From Terriglobus sp. TAA 43 (GTDB taxonomy: Bacteria > Acidobacteriota > Terriglobia > Terriglobales > Acidobacteriaceae), in NCBI RefSeq assembly GCF_000800015.1, contig NZ_JUGR01000001.1:3162001-3226000 (forward strand): a stretch of DNA of 64,000 nt. The letters run 5' to 3'. Shown piece after piece: positions 1-8,533 of the stretch. The position numbers and the translations under genes were made by a program. The stretch's first letter is position 1, and every line of letters starts with the position of its first letter. The notes beneath the pieces were generated by a model that made no database searches, was not told where the DNA came from, and worked only from the letters and a program-made list of their open reading frames with translations.

Positions 1-1
1 A

Positions 2-133
2 CTCATCAAGGGAGCAAAGGAAATCTACTATCCCGGACTCCCTCACGGTCTCACAGCCACACATGCAGATCAGGTCAACGTTGACCTGCTGCAGTTCCTG
101 AACTCTGTTCACGGCGCTCGGTTCAGAGCGTAA
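2..133 (+). CDS. C-terminal end of an alpha/beta hydrolase (chloroperoxidase/arylesterase type), cut by the window edge
   Basis: Only the last 43 codons are in the window. They read LIKGAKEIYYPGLPHGLTA and end in a short helix before TAA. The PGLPHGLTATH stretch matches the region around the catalytic histidine in non-haem chloroperoxidase-like alpha/beta hydrolases, where the histidine follows a Pro-Gly-x-Pro turn. I infer the hydrolase family from this motif alone, since the nucleophile and acid lie upstream of the window. The substrate cannot be told. Confidence 0.65.
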   Translation, partial: LIKGAKEIYYPGLPHGLTATHADQVNVDLLQFLNSVHGARFRA

Positions 134-206
134 GACTTCCGAACGGGCAGGCTTCATGTGTGTGGGCCTGCTCGCCCGGCTCCGCAATGTCAGGAACGAC
201 GAACCG

Positions 207-425
207 ATGAGATACCCAAACGAGATAGAGCATTTGACTCAAGCGATTCAACAAGACGAGTCAAGGTATGTCGCATCCAGGCTTATCGAAAACCAGATCA
301 TTGCAACCATTGCGGAAGGCGAGTTTGCATCCGCCATTCAACGGACTCGTCAGTTGGCCAATCAGCAAGCACTGGCGGAGAGAATCCGGAGAAACAAAAT
401 CATGCTGGCATGGGCACAGCTATAG
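207..425 (+). CDS. Small hypothetical protein, 72 residues
   Basis: The ORF starts at ATG 207 (MRYPNEIEHLTQAIQQDES). An upstream in-frame ATG at 156 would add a poorly protein-like leader. The predicted protein is mostly helical and charged, without a signal peptide or membrane segment. It sits between a hydrolase end and an SDR remnant. I recognise no family. The composition (regular Glu/Gln/Arg spacing) makes a real small gene plausible but not certain. Confidence 0.4.
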   Translation: MRYPNEIEHLTQAIQQDESRYVASRLIENQIIATIAEGEFASAIQRTRQLANQQALAERIRRNKIMLAWAQL

Positions 426-485
426 GTTTTCGAAAAGCTGTTACGAAGAGAAAAATGCGGCCTTAATACAAGGACGCGATATCAT

Positions 486-698
486 GAAAAATTTCGAGGC
501 AAGGGCGTTGTCATCACCGGCGGTAGCGCCGGTATTGGACGAGCAGCAGCTCTCCAGCTGCGCGGCCTTGGGCGCGCACGTGTTCTGCTCACAGATTTTG
601 CTAACAGTTCGATCCTCGTACTAGAATTCACAGCGATTCACAGGGACAACTTCCCGACTGGCCACACTCAGGTTTTTGCGGCTATTCGCACGAGCTGA
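486..698 (+). pseudogene. Remnant of a short-chain dehydrogenase/reductase N-terminus
   Basis: In the frame of position 486 the translation begins EKFRGKGVVITGGSAGIGRA and continues AALQL. This is the classical SDR first strand plus the TGxxxGIG NAD(P)-binding loop. About 30 codons later the similarity to SDR proteins is lost, and a stop follows at 696. No Asn-Ser-Tyr-Lys catalytic part is present. It is best read as a truncated, decayed SDR gene. An overlapping ATG-started ORF at 484 in another frame gives an unlikely protein. Confidence 0.6.
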
Positions 699-821
699 CG
701 ACAGTGATTGCGCTTCGTGACACTGGGGATCTAACGTGGATCGCAGTCTGACATGTCATTTACGTCTTCGACCTCGCCCGACGAGTGTTCGCAGAACTGA
801 AAAGGAATCGGAGCCATACCC

Positions 822-1844
822 ATGACGTATACGCGACGGCAGTTCGGCAAGCTGGCAGCCACCACTCTCCCCTTCGCCGCGGCTGCAGCGTCATACCCGG
901 GGTCGCTCTTTGCCCAGGGCAAACCTAATTCCGTATTCGGCGGCGTCCAGGTCGGCATTATCACGGCGTACAGCTATCACAACATGCCGGACGATGCCCG
1001 ATCCCTGGTGAGTTACATGGTCAGGGACGGCATCAGCGCGACCGAGAGCCATGACGAGCCGCTGGCAGAGTTCCTTGGTGCTCCGAAAGCGCCTGTGCGG
1101 CCGCGGCCCGTCGCTGCCCCTGCTGCGGGTGCCGGACGTCCTGCCGCCGTCCCCCCTGCCGGTGAGCCGCGTGCTCCTCGTGCTCCAAGCCCGGAACAAC
1201 TCGCATATCTGGAAGCACTCAACAAGTGGCGTCTTGCAACGCCGCCTGCGAAGTTCGGAGAGGTTCGCAAGTTGTACAACGACGCAGGCATTTGGATTTA
1301 CGGTTTCAAAATGAGCCTGACCAACGCGATGCCGGACGAGCTTTATGACTGGACGTTCGAGGTGGTGAAGGTTCTTGGTGCGAACCAGTTGACCATGGAA
1401 ATGCCGGATGGCGATTCTGCCCTGACAGCGCGGATAGGCAAGTTTGCACTCAAGCACAAAACGAGGGTCGGGTATCACGCCCATCTGCAAGCCACACCAA
1501 CCACTTGGGATGAGGCAATGTCGCAGTCGCCTTACAACTGCATCAATCTCGACATCGGCCACTATACCGCCGCCGGCAATCACGATGCGGTGGCCTTCGT
1601 GCAGAAGAACCATGAGCGCATCACCAGCGTGCACCTCAAGGATCGCAAGTTCAAAGAAAATGGTGGCGCGAACATGCCATGGGGACAGGGCGACACTCCC
1701 ATCAAGGAAGTGCTGGCACTGATGAAGAAGGACAAGTATAAGTTTCCGGCCACGATCGAGCTGGAGTACCAGCCGCCCGAAGGATCAAACAGCGAGAAAG
1801 AAATTGTGAAGTGCCTTGCGTATGCGAAAGCCGCATTAGCATAG
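822..1844 (+). CDS. Tat-exported sugar phosphate isomerase/epimerase-like TIM-barrel protein
   Basis: This 340-residue protein starts with a twin-arginine leader (TRRQFGKLAATTLPF then an alanine-rich hydrophobic core), so it is probably exported folded. The mature part is of the xylose-isomerase-like TIM-barrel family (AP endonuclease 2 fold). Visible putative metal and substrate motifs are EMPDGD, NLDIGHY, VHLKDRK and, near the end, IELEY. An Ala/Pro-rich insertion lies around residues 85-125, longer than is usual. The sugar and exact reaction cannot be read. It is followed within 75 bp by the cytochrome c and PQQ dehydrogenase genes, which suggests a periplasmic polyol/sugar oxidation module. 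The start is supported by a GGAG 11 bases before ATG. Confidence 0.85.
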   Translation: MTYTRRQFGKLAATTLPFAAAAASYPGSLFAQGKPNSVFGGVQVGIITAYSYHNMPDDARSLVSYMVRDGISATESHDEPLAEFLGAPKAPVRPRPVAAPAAGAGRPAAVPPAGEPRAPRAPSPEQLAYLEALNKWRLATPPAKFGEVRKLYNDAGIWIYGFKMSLTNAMPDELYDWTFEVVKVLGANQLTMEMPDGDSALTARIGKFALKHKTRVGYHAHLQATPTTWDEAMSQSPYNCINLDIGHYTAAGNHDAVAFVQKNHERITSVHLKDRKFKENGGANMPWGQGDTPIKEVLALMKKDKYKFPATIELEYQPPEGSNSEKEIVKCLAYAKAALA

Positions 1845-1919
1845 CCAGAAACAGGCTCGCAGCGCGCGAGCACTTCGGGAACAGCCGCGTCGGATCGTAG
1901 TAGTCGAGGGTAGCCTTTA

Positions 1920-2765
1920 ATGAAGCAAAAATCGCAGTGGTGGTGGATGGTGATTGTCCTTGCATCCTTGCCATCCATCCTGAAAGCTCAGCAGCCGGCA
2001 GCAGAGGGCCATGCCGGTGCCAGCCCGGCGGGCCCACAAGGTCGCCTGCAAACCGAACCCTACAACGCACCTCGGCCACCGGTAGCTCCCGCTGTAATAG
2101 CGCACGGCAAAGAAGTGTTCAGCGCCAACTGCAGCTTCTGCCACGGCGACGATGCGCGTGGGGGATCGGTGGGCCCAAACCTGATCCGCAACAAGGTGGT
2201 GCTGGACGATCAGAATGGCGAGCTCATCGAGCCCGTCGTACACGGCAGCCGGCAGGCTGAGGGCATGCCCAAGTTCAACCTGGCCAATGATGACATTGTC
2301 GCCATCGCCGGGTGGTTGCACAGCCAACCGCTCGGCAACAGGGGCGCGCCTTCAACGCTGGACATCGTGGTGGGCAATACTCAGATGGGTCAGGCCTACT
2401 TCAACGGTGCCGGCAAATGCAGCACATGCCACTCCGTCACCGGAGATTTTGCTGGCATCGGCGGCAAGTACACGCCGAAGGATTTGCAGAATGCAATCGT
2501 CTCCGGTCGCGCGGGTCGCGGAGGGGCTGCGAAGACTGTAACCGTGACCTCTGGTGGACGGACAGTTGAGGGCCGCCTGGATCACCTGGATGCATTCAAC
2601 GTCTCGCTAACTCAGAAGGACGGCACGCACATGAGCTTCGAGATCATCAACGGCGCACCACAGGTGGTGGTTCACGATCCTCTGCAGACGCACGTAGACA
2701 TGCTGCGGACCTGGAAAAACAGTGATCTCCGCAACCTGACGGCCTACCTGACAACATTGAAATAG
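1920..2765 (+). CDS. Exported di-haem cytochrome c
   Basis: The 281-residue protein has an N-terminal signal peptide (MKQKSQWWWMVIVLASLPSI, cleavage likely near residue 23). It contains two c-type haem attachment motifs: CSFCH at residues 71-75 and CSTCH at 167-171. Candidate axial methionines follow, for example in the EGMPKF segment near residue 116. The C-terminal part is beta-rich (residues 190-260). The next gene, 11 bp downstream, is a PQQ dehydrogenase. I therefore infer that this cytochrome is its periplasmic electron acceptor, passing electrons to the respiratory chain. That partnership is known for quinohaemoprotein dehydrogenases, but here it rests on context. Confidence 0.9.
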   Translation: MKQKSQWWWMVIVLASLPSILKAQQPAAEGHAGASPAGPQGRLQTEPYNAPRPPVAPAVIAHGKEVFSANCSFCHGDDARGGSVGPNLIRNKVVLDDQNGELIEPVVHGSRQAEGMPKFNLANDDIVAIAGWLHSQPLGNRGAPSTLDIVVGNTQMGQAYFNGAGKCSTCHSVTGDFAGIGGKYTPKDLQNAIVSGRAGRGGAAKTVTVTSGGRTVEGRLDHLDAFNVSLTQKDGTHMSFEIINGAPQVVVHDPLQTHVDMLRTWKNSDLRNLTAYLTTLK

Positions 2766-2776
2766 GAGCTCTGCCC

Positions 2777-4522
2777 GTGACGAACACAATGATGCGGCTC
2801 ATGGCCGGGTTGTCTTTCCTGTTGCCGGTGGTGCTGCAGGGGCAAACAACAGCAGCGGCTGGCATGGGGCTGGACCCGGCCACTTTGACACAGCAGTTGG
2901 CGCAGCCGGCAACCACTTCATGGCCAACCTATGCGGGCGATTACTCACAGCGGCGCTATAGCGTTCTTGACCAGGTAAACCGCACCAACGTCAAGGATCT
3001 GACGCTGGCTTGGAAGAGCGTAGCGCTCACCGCCGGACCGGGCGGTGGAGCAGGGGCACGGCGAGGCTTCGGGTCGCCGGGGTTTGTCGCGCCGACCATC
3101 GTGGGCGGTGTCACCGAGACACCGGTCCCGGTACCGGGTTCCAGCAGTGGCTCTCCGCGCATCACCGGTTCCATCCTTCAGGTGAATGGCGTGCTCTACA
3201 TCTCGTCGCCTGACAATGCCTGGGCCATGGATGCTCGCGATGGCACGGTTCTGTGGCATTACTGTTGGACAACGCGCGGCGGCGATCACATCGGCAATCG
3301 TGGCATGGCCATGTACGGCGATACGTTGTACTTCGAGGTGCCTGAGGACTACCTTGTGGCGCTGGACGCGAAGACGGGTAAGGAGCGGTGGCACAAGGAG
3401 ATTGCACCCTATACTCAGCAGTACTTCTCGACCACTGCGCCGGTGGTGGTGGGCAATCACGTACTCGTAGGGACCAGTAGCAACCTGGATCAGCCGGGCT
3501 TTCTCCAGTCGTTCAATGCCGAAACGGGCGAGCTGCAATGGAAGACCTTTCTGGTGCCGATGAAAAAGGGCGATCCGGGATGGGATACCTGGGGCAGCAT
3601 GGACGCGGCCCAGCACGGCGGTGCTATGCCCTGGCTCTCCGGCTCCTACGATCCGGAAACCAAGCTTTACATCTTCGGCACCGGCAATCCGATCCCTGCC
3701 TACTCGGCTGCTCCGCGCGGTAAGGACGAAAAGGACACCAATCTGTTTACCTGCTCGATCGTTGCGCTCGATGTTGAAACGGGCAAAATGGCCTGGTACT
3801 ACCAGACCTCGCCCGACGATACTCACGATTGGGATTCCGTGCAGGCACCGGTCTTTGTGGATGGCACGTTCGAAGGCAAGCCTCGCAAGCTGGTAATGGA
3901 AGCGACCCGCAACGGCTACTTCTTCGTCCTTGACCGCGTGACAGGGCAGCATCTGCTGACCACCAAGTATTCACCGGCGGCTAATTGGGCGACCGGGCTT
4001 AACGCGAACGGCAACCCAATTCGAGATCCGGACCAGGACTCGACGGTGGCTGGCTCGCTGGTCTCACCCACCAACGGTGGCGCGGTCAACTGGCAACCGC
4101 CCAGCTTTTCCCCGCAAACAGGGCTGTTCTACGTCGGTCTGCATCAGGGGTACGCGATGTACTACCTCACACAGACTGATCCGAAGCAGATCATGGGATT
4201 GGGAGGCAAGGAAGAAGACCCAGTCGGCTCGTACCCCAGCTCGATTGTCGGCATTGACTATCGCACCGGCAAGACCGTGTACAACTACGTCTTTCCGGGT
4301 GACGGCTCTCCCACGGGACTGCTCACCACGGCAGGACACCTGCTGTTCTCCGGTGACGGCTCCGGCAATCTGGTGGCCTATGACACCAGCACGCCGAAAC
4401 CGCTGTGGCACGCCCGCATCGGCAACGTGTCCAACGCTCCAGAGACCTATTTGCTGGATGGGCGTCAGTACATCCTGACGGTAACCGGCGACACGGTCTA
4501 TGCCTTTCGGCTCTCGAAGTGA
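2777..4522 (+). CDS. PQQ-dependent (quinoprotein) dehydrogenase, membrane or periplasmic
   Basis: The 581-residue protein has a hydrophobic N-terminal signal or anchor and then an eight-bladed propeller of the methanol/alcohol dehydrogenase family. The opening YAGDYSQRRYSVLDQVN is typical, as are repeated tryptophan-docking units (ARDGTVLWHY, AKTGKERWHKE). The segment QTSPDDTHDWDSVQAP holds the conserved aspartates of the active site. The vicinal Cys-Cys seen in methanol dehydrogenases is absent: the corresponding stretch reads GGDHIGNRGMA. The GTG start at 2777 is preceded by AGGAG at 2764-2768 with 8-base spacing, better placed than for ATG 2789. The gene is probably co-transcribed with the cytochrome c. 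The substrate (alcohol, polyol or sugar) is not determinable. Confidence 0.9.
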   Translation: MTNTMMRLMAGLSFLLPVVLQGQTTAAAGMGLDPATLTQQLAQPATTSWPTYAGDYSQRRYSVLDQVNRTNVKDLTLAWKSVALTAGPGGGAGARRGFGSPGFVAPTIVGGVTETPVPVPGSSSGSPRITGSILQVNGVLYISSPDNAWAMDARDGTVLWHYCWTTRGGDHIGNRGMAMYGDTLYFEVPEDYLVALDAKTGKERWHKEIAPYTQQYFSTTAPVVVGNHVLVGTSSNLDQPGFLQSFNAETGELQWKTFLVPMKKGDPGWDTWGSMDAAQHGGAMPWLSGSYDPETKLYIFGTGNPIPAYSAAPRGKDEKDTNLFTCSIVALDVETGKMAWYYQTSPDDTHDWDSVQAPVFVDGTFEGKPRKLVMEATRNGYFFVLDRVTGQHLLTTKYSPAANWATGLNANGNPIRDPDQDSTVAGSLVSPTNGGAVNWQPPSFSPQTGLFYVGLHQGYAMYYLTQTDPKQIMGLGGKEEDPVGSYPSSIVGIDYRTGKTVYNYVFPGDGSPTGLLTTAGHLLFSGDGSGNLVAYDTSTPKPLWHARIGNVSNAPETYLLDGRQYILTVTGDTVYAFRLSK

Positions 4523-4554
4523 TCGCAGGCAAACGCGTAGCACATGAACCGCTC

Positions 4555-4581
4555 CCGTCTGGTCTCGGTTTGACCAGACGG
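4555..4581 (+). terminator. Hairpin after the PQQ dehydrogenase gene
   Basis: A perfect 10-bp stem, CCGTCTGGTC (4555-4564) with GACCAGACGG (4572-4581), encloses a 7-base loop 33 bp after the stop codon. There is no strong T-tract after it, so intrinsic termination may be weak or factor-assisted. Confidence 0.6.
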
Positions 4582-4683
4582 ATGACTCCTCAATGATTCG
4601 GCTTGTTTCACCGCATAGTTTGGATCAGTGCTGGCGATAAAGGTAAACGTTCTTCTTCTTTAACGTTCAGCGGACGGCGTACG

Positions 4684-5133
4684 ATGGGCGCCATGAAATA
4701 TCTTGCAGTGGGTTGTTTGCTGATGGGGTGCGGTATGGGTCTTGGGCAAAGTTCTGCAGCGCCTACGATGGGTACAGGAGAGCTGGCAAAGGCGCGGGTG
4801 TTTACGCCGGAACAAGGCAGCGTGCGCACGATGGCGAACGGTGGGCAGAGCCGTGACATCCTGCATGCAGCATTGGCCACCGGAGAGCCGGTCAGCATCC
4901 ATGAGTCCACGCAGCCGGTCGGAGCCAAGCCGAATCCACCGCATGCGATTCAGCACTCGGAATTCATCCTGGTGCGCGAAGGGACGCTGCTCTTTGAACA
5001 TGATGGCGTTTCGGAGAAGGCCGAGCCTGGCAGCGTGATCTATGTGGCCTATGGGACGATGCATACGGTTCGCAATGCGGGCAACACACCCGCGAAGTAT
5101 GTGGTGATCGCGATCGGCGGAGATCAGAAGTAG
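4684..5133 (+). CDS. Exported single-domain cupin protein
   Basis: The 149-residue protein (start at ATG 4684; ATG 4693 is equally possible) has a short signal peptide with a possible lipobox-like Cys (LLMGCGMGLGQS). It is followed by one cupin barrel. Visible cupin motifs are HAIQHSEFILVREG (metal-ligand His/Glu and the following strand) and GTMHTVRN (second motif His). Small exported cupins of this type often bind a metal and a small organic acid or sugar; the ligand here is unknown. It lies 160 bp after the PQQ dehydrogenase, behind that gene's hairpin, so it is probably separately expressed. The longer frame beginning at 4603 lacks a sensible leader. Confidence 0.8.
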   Translation: MGAMKYLAVGCLLMGCGMGLGQSSAAPTMGTGELAKARVFTPEQGSVRTMANGGQSRDILHAALATGEPVSIHESTQPVGAKPNPPHAIQHSEFILVREGTLLFEHDGVSEKAEPGSVIYVAYGTMHTVRNAGNTPAKYVVIAIGGDQK

Positions 5134-5171
5134 TAGGGCGATTGCTTGCAGGACATCACGTCACGAGAGGC

Positions 5172-5196
5172 CTCCCCGCAGAGTGACGTCGGGGAG
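5172..5196. terminator. Bidirectional hairpin between convergent genes
   Basis: CTCCCCG (5172-5178) pairs with CGGGGAG (5190-5196) across an 11-base loop. It lies exactly between the end of the cupin gene and the end of the convergent minus-strand gene, where a shared terminator is expected. Confidence 0.5.
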
Positions 5197-6432
5197 TTAG
5201 GAAGTCGCTGGGATGGTTCCAGCTTTCGGCAGCCAGACTTCTAACTGGCCTTGGGGTGCCGTAAGGCCCACGCGGACGACGCGAGCATCTATGCCGATCG
5301 ACTTGAGATGGTCGCGACATTTGTTTGCGATGTCGAGATCGGCTGCATTGAAGAACCGAACTTGCGCACCACTGGGCATCTTTGCGGAAGGGATCTTTTC
5401 TACCTGCTGGATGACCTGCGCCTTTGGCCAATTGTCTTTGAGGGCCTGCGCAAACTTGGTGCCGAAAGCAGGAGGGTCTGCGGCGTCTTGTTGGAGATAC
5501 ACACGAGCAACAAAGTTTCCTATGGGCGGAGATGCGACCTGTGCTGTCTGCGCTTCACGGATGATGGGGGCAGGCACCTTTACGGGGGGCTGGGCCGGGG
5601 CCGGGCCGGGATGGGCCTGATGATGGTGGCCACGGTCTGAACCCGCCGACGCCGGATTGCGATCCGGCTGAACCGTCTGAGGAGGAGCCTCGATTACAGC
5701 AAGCATTTGGAGAATCTGGGTAGTCTTCTGATCGGCAACCGTGACGGAGGACGAGTCGGCGTTGGTGGAGATGCTGCCTCCACCAACATTCTTGAGTTGT
5801 GCCTGCACTGAACCGGGGTTGTTGGCGCTCATGGTGAAACTGATCCTGCCCATCACGACACCGCGGATGAGCCGGACGCCAGGATGCCCGGCGACGTATG
5901 TGCCGCACTCTCCAGTCGCAGTGAGTTGGCCCAGGGTCTTCATGTCCATAAGCTGCACAGAGACATCATCGATGGAGTACTTCAAGCTGTTGGTATGCGT
6001 CAGGTTGAGACCGGCGCTGGTGACACTTTGTAGAGCGTTGGAGCCGAGGGTGATCTGCGCGGCTGTCTGACTGGAGAGCTGATAGGAAGGAAAGAGATTC
6101 AGAGCATCGCGGATCTGCGGGACAGGCTTGGGAAGACAGTCGCTGTCGTCGGAGGGATAGGCCTGTATGGGATCGAGTAGCGTTCCAACGTCATAAGGAA
6201 CGTCAGCCACGACAACGGAGCCAGGAGCTACGTTGAACTTGGTCTGGATGCGCTGGGCCAAGGCGTTTTGGAATGAGTCGAAATCCATTCCGGGTACGGG
6301 CGGCTTTCTATTATGGACTGTCCAGAAGTACCAGCCTGAGATGACAACGAGAAGCACGACAACAACCGAGATCGCCATCTTCGCGTTCTTCAACTTGTCG
6401 GAATTCGAATTTGATGCCTGATTTTCTGCCAT
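5197..6432 (-). CDS. Membrane-anchored protein of unknown function, 411 residues
   Basis: I start it at the ATG for MAENQASNSNSDKLKNAK (6432); the 23-codon extension upstream is Cys-rich and not convincing. One transmembrane helix (residues about 19-37, AISVVVVLLVVISGWYFW) follows a short polar tail, so the bulk should be periplasmic. Residues 50-255 look like a globular alpha/beta domain with two cysteines (SDCLPK and TGECGTY). A His/Pro/Ala-rich linker follows (around 275-310), then a roughly 90-residue C-terminal domain (FVARVYLQQD to GQLEVWLPKAG) that resembles small ligand- or peptidoglycan-binding alpha/beta domains only in general pattern. I recognise no family. Confidence 0.7.
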   Translation of the reverse strand: MAENQASNSNSDKLKNAKMAISVVVVLLVVISGWYFWTVHNRKPPVPGMDFDSFQNALAQRIQTKFNVAPGSVVVADVPYDVGTLLDPIQAYPSDDSDCLPKPVPQIRDALNLFPSYQLSSQTAAQITLGSNALQSVTSAGLNLTHTNSLKYSIDDVSVQLMDMKTLGQLTATGECGTYVAGHPGVRLIRGVVMGRISFTMSANNPGSVQAQLKNVGGGSISTNADSSSVTVADQKTTQILQMLAVIEAPPQTVQPDRNPASAGSDRGHHHQAHPGPAPAQPPVKVPAPIIREAQTAQVASPPIGNFVARVYLQQDAADPPAFGTKFAQALKDNWPKAQVIQQVEKIPSAKMPSGAQVRFFNAADLDIANKCRDHLKSIGIDARVVRVGLTAPQGQLEVWLPKAGTIPATS

Positions 6433-6960
6433 GGCTCGTCGGCACGATGCTATCGCCGAGTCGCAGAATGCACAACAGATAAGAGAAATCTGATCACGCA
6501 TCCGGTCGTGAAGCTGTCAGATCTAAGGGCATCTGACTGCCAGGATGTTCATAAGCGGCTTTGGACTCGATAGAAGACCCACCGATGGAAGTACATCCAC
6601 CAGAACGTGGTATCCAAAGTTGGCAAGACTTCTTTGTCCATAAGACGACGACCGTTGAGAGCAAACTGCGTACAACAGAAGTCATTCAAGATAGTCTCGA
6701 CGCAGAGTCCGATTTGGGCTCGTGTGAAAGCCAGGAAAAGATGCCACTTAAGAGAACGCTTCTGTGGGCGCAGCTTTTCAAGCTGTCGAACCGCACCTGA
6801 TGCGAACCGCTTGTCCCACATATCGAATAAAGATGCTCCTTCTCGGCGCGCTCGTAGATAAGCGCGTAGAGTCACTAATAGAGTCCTTTCTCGCCTTCAG
6901 CCTTCACGGCTTTGCTCCAGACGAGCGTCTTTCAAGCACGCCACAGTCTCGGAGTTCCAC
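6433..6960. other. Gene-poor stretch with one doubtful minus-strand ORF (6549-6875)
   Basis: The only candidate is a minus-strand ORF at 6549-6875 with a GTG start and an AAAGGA about 8 bases before it. It reads TLRAYLRARREGASLFDMWDK and ends in an aromatic-rich tail (FWWMYFHRW). It is basic, has no recognisable family and may be decayed. Nothing else could be supported here. Confidence 0.3.
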
Positions 6961-7173
6961 ATGAGTATTCCTCGTAACAGCGACGTCTCAAAGCATCTTG
7001 CGCGTATACCCAAGCGCCCCGGAATAGTGCTGCCATTTCCAACATCAGCGGCTCTGAACCAGGACGATCAGATGAGTGAGGCGCTCGTGACGACCGAATC
7101 GCAACTTCTCGTGGGCGATGTTCAATCGATCAAGGGGAAGGAAGACCCCAGGTCTCGGCCAGAGGCGAGTTAA
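6961..7173 (+). CDS. Small hypothetical protein, 70 residues
   Basis: ATG 6961 is preceded by GGAG with 6-base spacing inside the string GGAGTTCCACATG. The same 13 bases precede the small gene at 7614. The protein (MSIPRNSDVSKHLARIPKRP onward) is polar, has no membrane segment and matches no family I know. The run of small ORFs here and the terminase remnant downstream suggest a degraded mobile region. Confidence 0.4.
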   Translation: MSIPRNSDVSKHLARIPKRPGIVLPFPTSAALNQDDQMSEALVTTESQLLVGDVQSIKGKEDPRSRPEAS

Positions 7174-7224
7174 TTGGTTGATAGCTCTTCTTGCGGTCCT
7201 CACAGCGATGGGCAAACGGTGAAC

Positions 7225-7413
7225 ATGATGACTAATAAGACTGACATTGTTAAGAACATTCCAAGCTGGTATCCAACAGCAGGCGAGATTGTGCAGACGC
7301 AGCGGGCGCAGCTTGATAGGTCCAAACGAGAAGCAGCAGCATTCGCATCTGAAATGTTTGGCCGTAATACTCGTCCTTGGTGGAGGCGACTATTCGGAAA
7401 AAGATCTGAGTAG
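7225..7413 (+). CDS. Small hypothetical protein, 62 residues
   Basis: I start it at the double ATG (MMTNKTDIVKNIPSWYPT); the frame is open further upstream but without a convincing start. It is helical and charged in the middle, ending WWRRLFGKRSE, a basic aromatic tail. I do not recognise it. It is probably a passenger gene of the same gene-poor region. Confidence 0.35.
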   Translation: MMTNKTDIVKNIPSWYPTAGEIVQTQRAQLDRSKREAAAFASEMFGRNTRPWWRRLFGKRSE

Positions 7414-7613
7414 ACGTTTACTACCTAATGACAACAGGCTAGGCGTCATCGAATAATTTTCGACCGGAAGAGTCAGGGCCGTTCTGAGGAACGCCAAATA
7501 CTTTCGGTTATTAACCGCTCTGGCCGCATCCACGAAACAGGTCACCTCTCTGTTTTGCGATCTCCAGATTTGGTTCAGCGAATTACTTCACAGCATTTTG
7601 TTTGGAGTTCCAC

Positions 7614-7856
7614 ATGCGTTCAGCTGAAACCTTCCGTTCTCTTGAACAGATTTCAAATCGCTTCATGCTTTGCCAGGTAATTTCGCAGAGTGTGCGCCTT
7701 ATGCACAAAAGCGGCTCTTCTATTGAAGAGAGTGTTTCCGAGGCATTGCGTGGTATTCAGACGGGAAAATTTAGGGGTGAGAGCCGACTCGTTCCAGTAC
7801 CACTCCAGATCGAACCCCACATCACTGTCCTATTCGGTCTGCCTGATCTGTTGTAA
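7614..7856 (+). CDS. Small hypothetical protein, 80 residues
   Basis: ATG 7614 follows GGAGTTCCAC, a good ribosome binding site shared word for word with the gene at 6961. The protein (MRSAETFRSLEQISNRFMLC) is helical up to about residue 50 and then Pro/Val-rich. The mid-part IEESVSEALRGIQTGK looks like a real amphipathic helix. I recognise no family and no partner is evident. Confidence 0.4.
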   Translation: MRSAETFRSLEQISNRFMLCQVISQSVRLMHKSGSSIEESVSEALRGIQTGKFRGESRLVPVPLQIEPHITVLFGLPDLL

Positions 7857-8070
7857 GTTTCGATCCCCACCAAGCTTCCATCCAAAGTCCGATTGCTCCA
7901 CTCCGCAACAGGTAATGTAGGCGGCCTGGAAAACACCTGCGACATGCGCAGGTGTTCTCGATTGTAAGAAACATTTGGGCCAAGGCCTAACCAGGACAGA
8001 ATCGCGCTGCCATTCGCGATGGAAGAATAGCTCGCTCTGCAATTGTCATCTGTTCAGGTCCATTGGCCCA

Positions 8071-8175
8071 TCACCCTTCCGGCGACGGATTGTTTCCAAA
8101 TGGCTGTACGAACAGTTTCCCTTGCCAAGTCACATCTTGCGGCAGCCCAACATTCACAGATAGAACAGACGCCAT
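8071..8175 (-). pseudogene. N-terminal remnant of a MOSC-domain protein
   Basis: On the minus strand a start at 8175 gives MASVLSVNVGLPQDVTWQGK and a stop about 15 codons later. SVNVGLP-DV-WQGK is the characteristic opening of stand-alone MOSC proteins (YiiM-like, molybdenum cofactor/sulfur related). The conserved core that should follow, including the catalytic-type Cys region, is missing. I read this as a truncated remnant. Confidence 0.55.
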
Positions 8176-8202
8176 GCGATGCCTTCCTTCATCTGAGAAA
8201 CC

Positions 8203-8526
8203 GTGTCTCTTGTTGATCCATATCGGGGGACATCCTACCGCAAGGTAGTCCCCGTTCAACCTAATGAGCAAGTGTGCAATGTACTGAGAAAGCAGCTCAA
8301 TTATCCGGGCCTGAAGAAGCTGATTGTTAGTCACATGAGGCAGTACAACGCGACCCGGGTCATCATCGAAAATCGTGCTTCAGGGATTCAACTCTGTCGG
8401 GATCCCAGAGCCGATGGTATCTATCAGGTCAGGCTCTATGACCCTTCTCCTGGCTCTGACAAAATCATGCGGTACATGAGCAGACTCCTGAATTTGAAAG
8501 TCACGCGACAACTATTCAGTCATTAA
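8203..8526 (+). pseudogene. Remnant of a phage terminase large subunit (C-terminal nuclease part)
   Basis: The 107 codons contain LNYPGLKKLIVSHMRQY, then RVIIENRASGIQL, then a loop ending PGSDKIMRYMSRLL. This order matches the C-terminal RNase H-like nuclease of terminase large subunits: strand plus acidic residue and A-SG-QL, then GDKIMR. The N-terminal ATPase and the final Asp-containing motif are absent, and the frame stops soon after. It should be a prophage leftover. The first codon is a GTG with no obvious ribosome binding site. Confidence 0.6.
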
Positions 8527-8533
8527 GACATCA

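Noticed and set aside
2945-3952. 335-codon minus-strand ORF over the PQQ dehydrogenase
   Set aside because: Antisense to a clear quinoprotein; no motif or start signal of its own.
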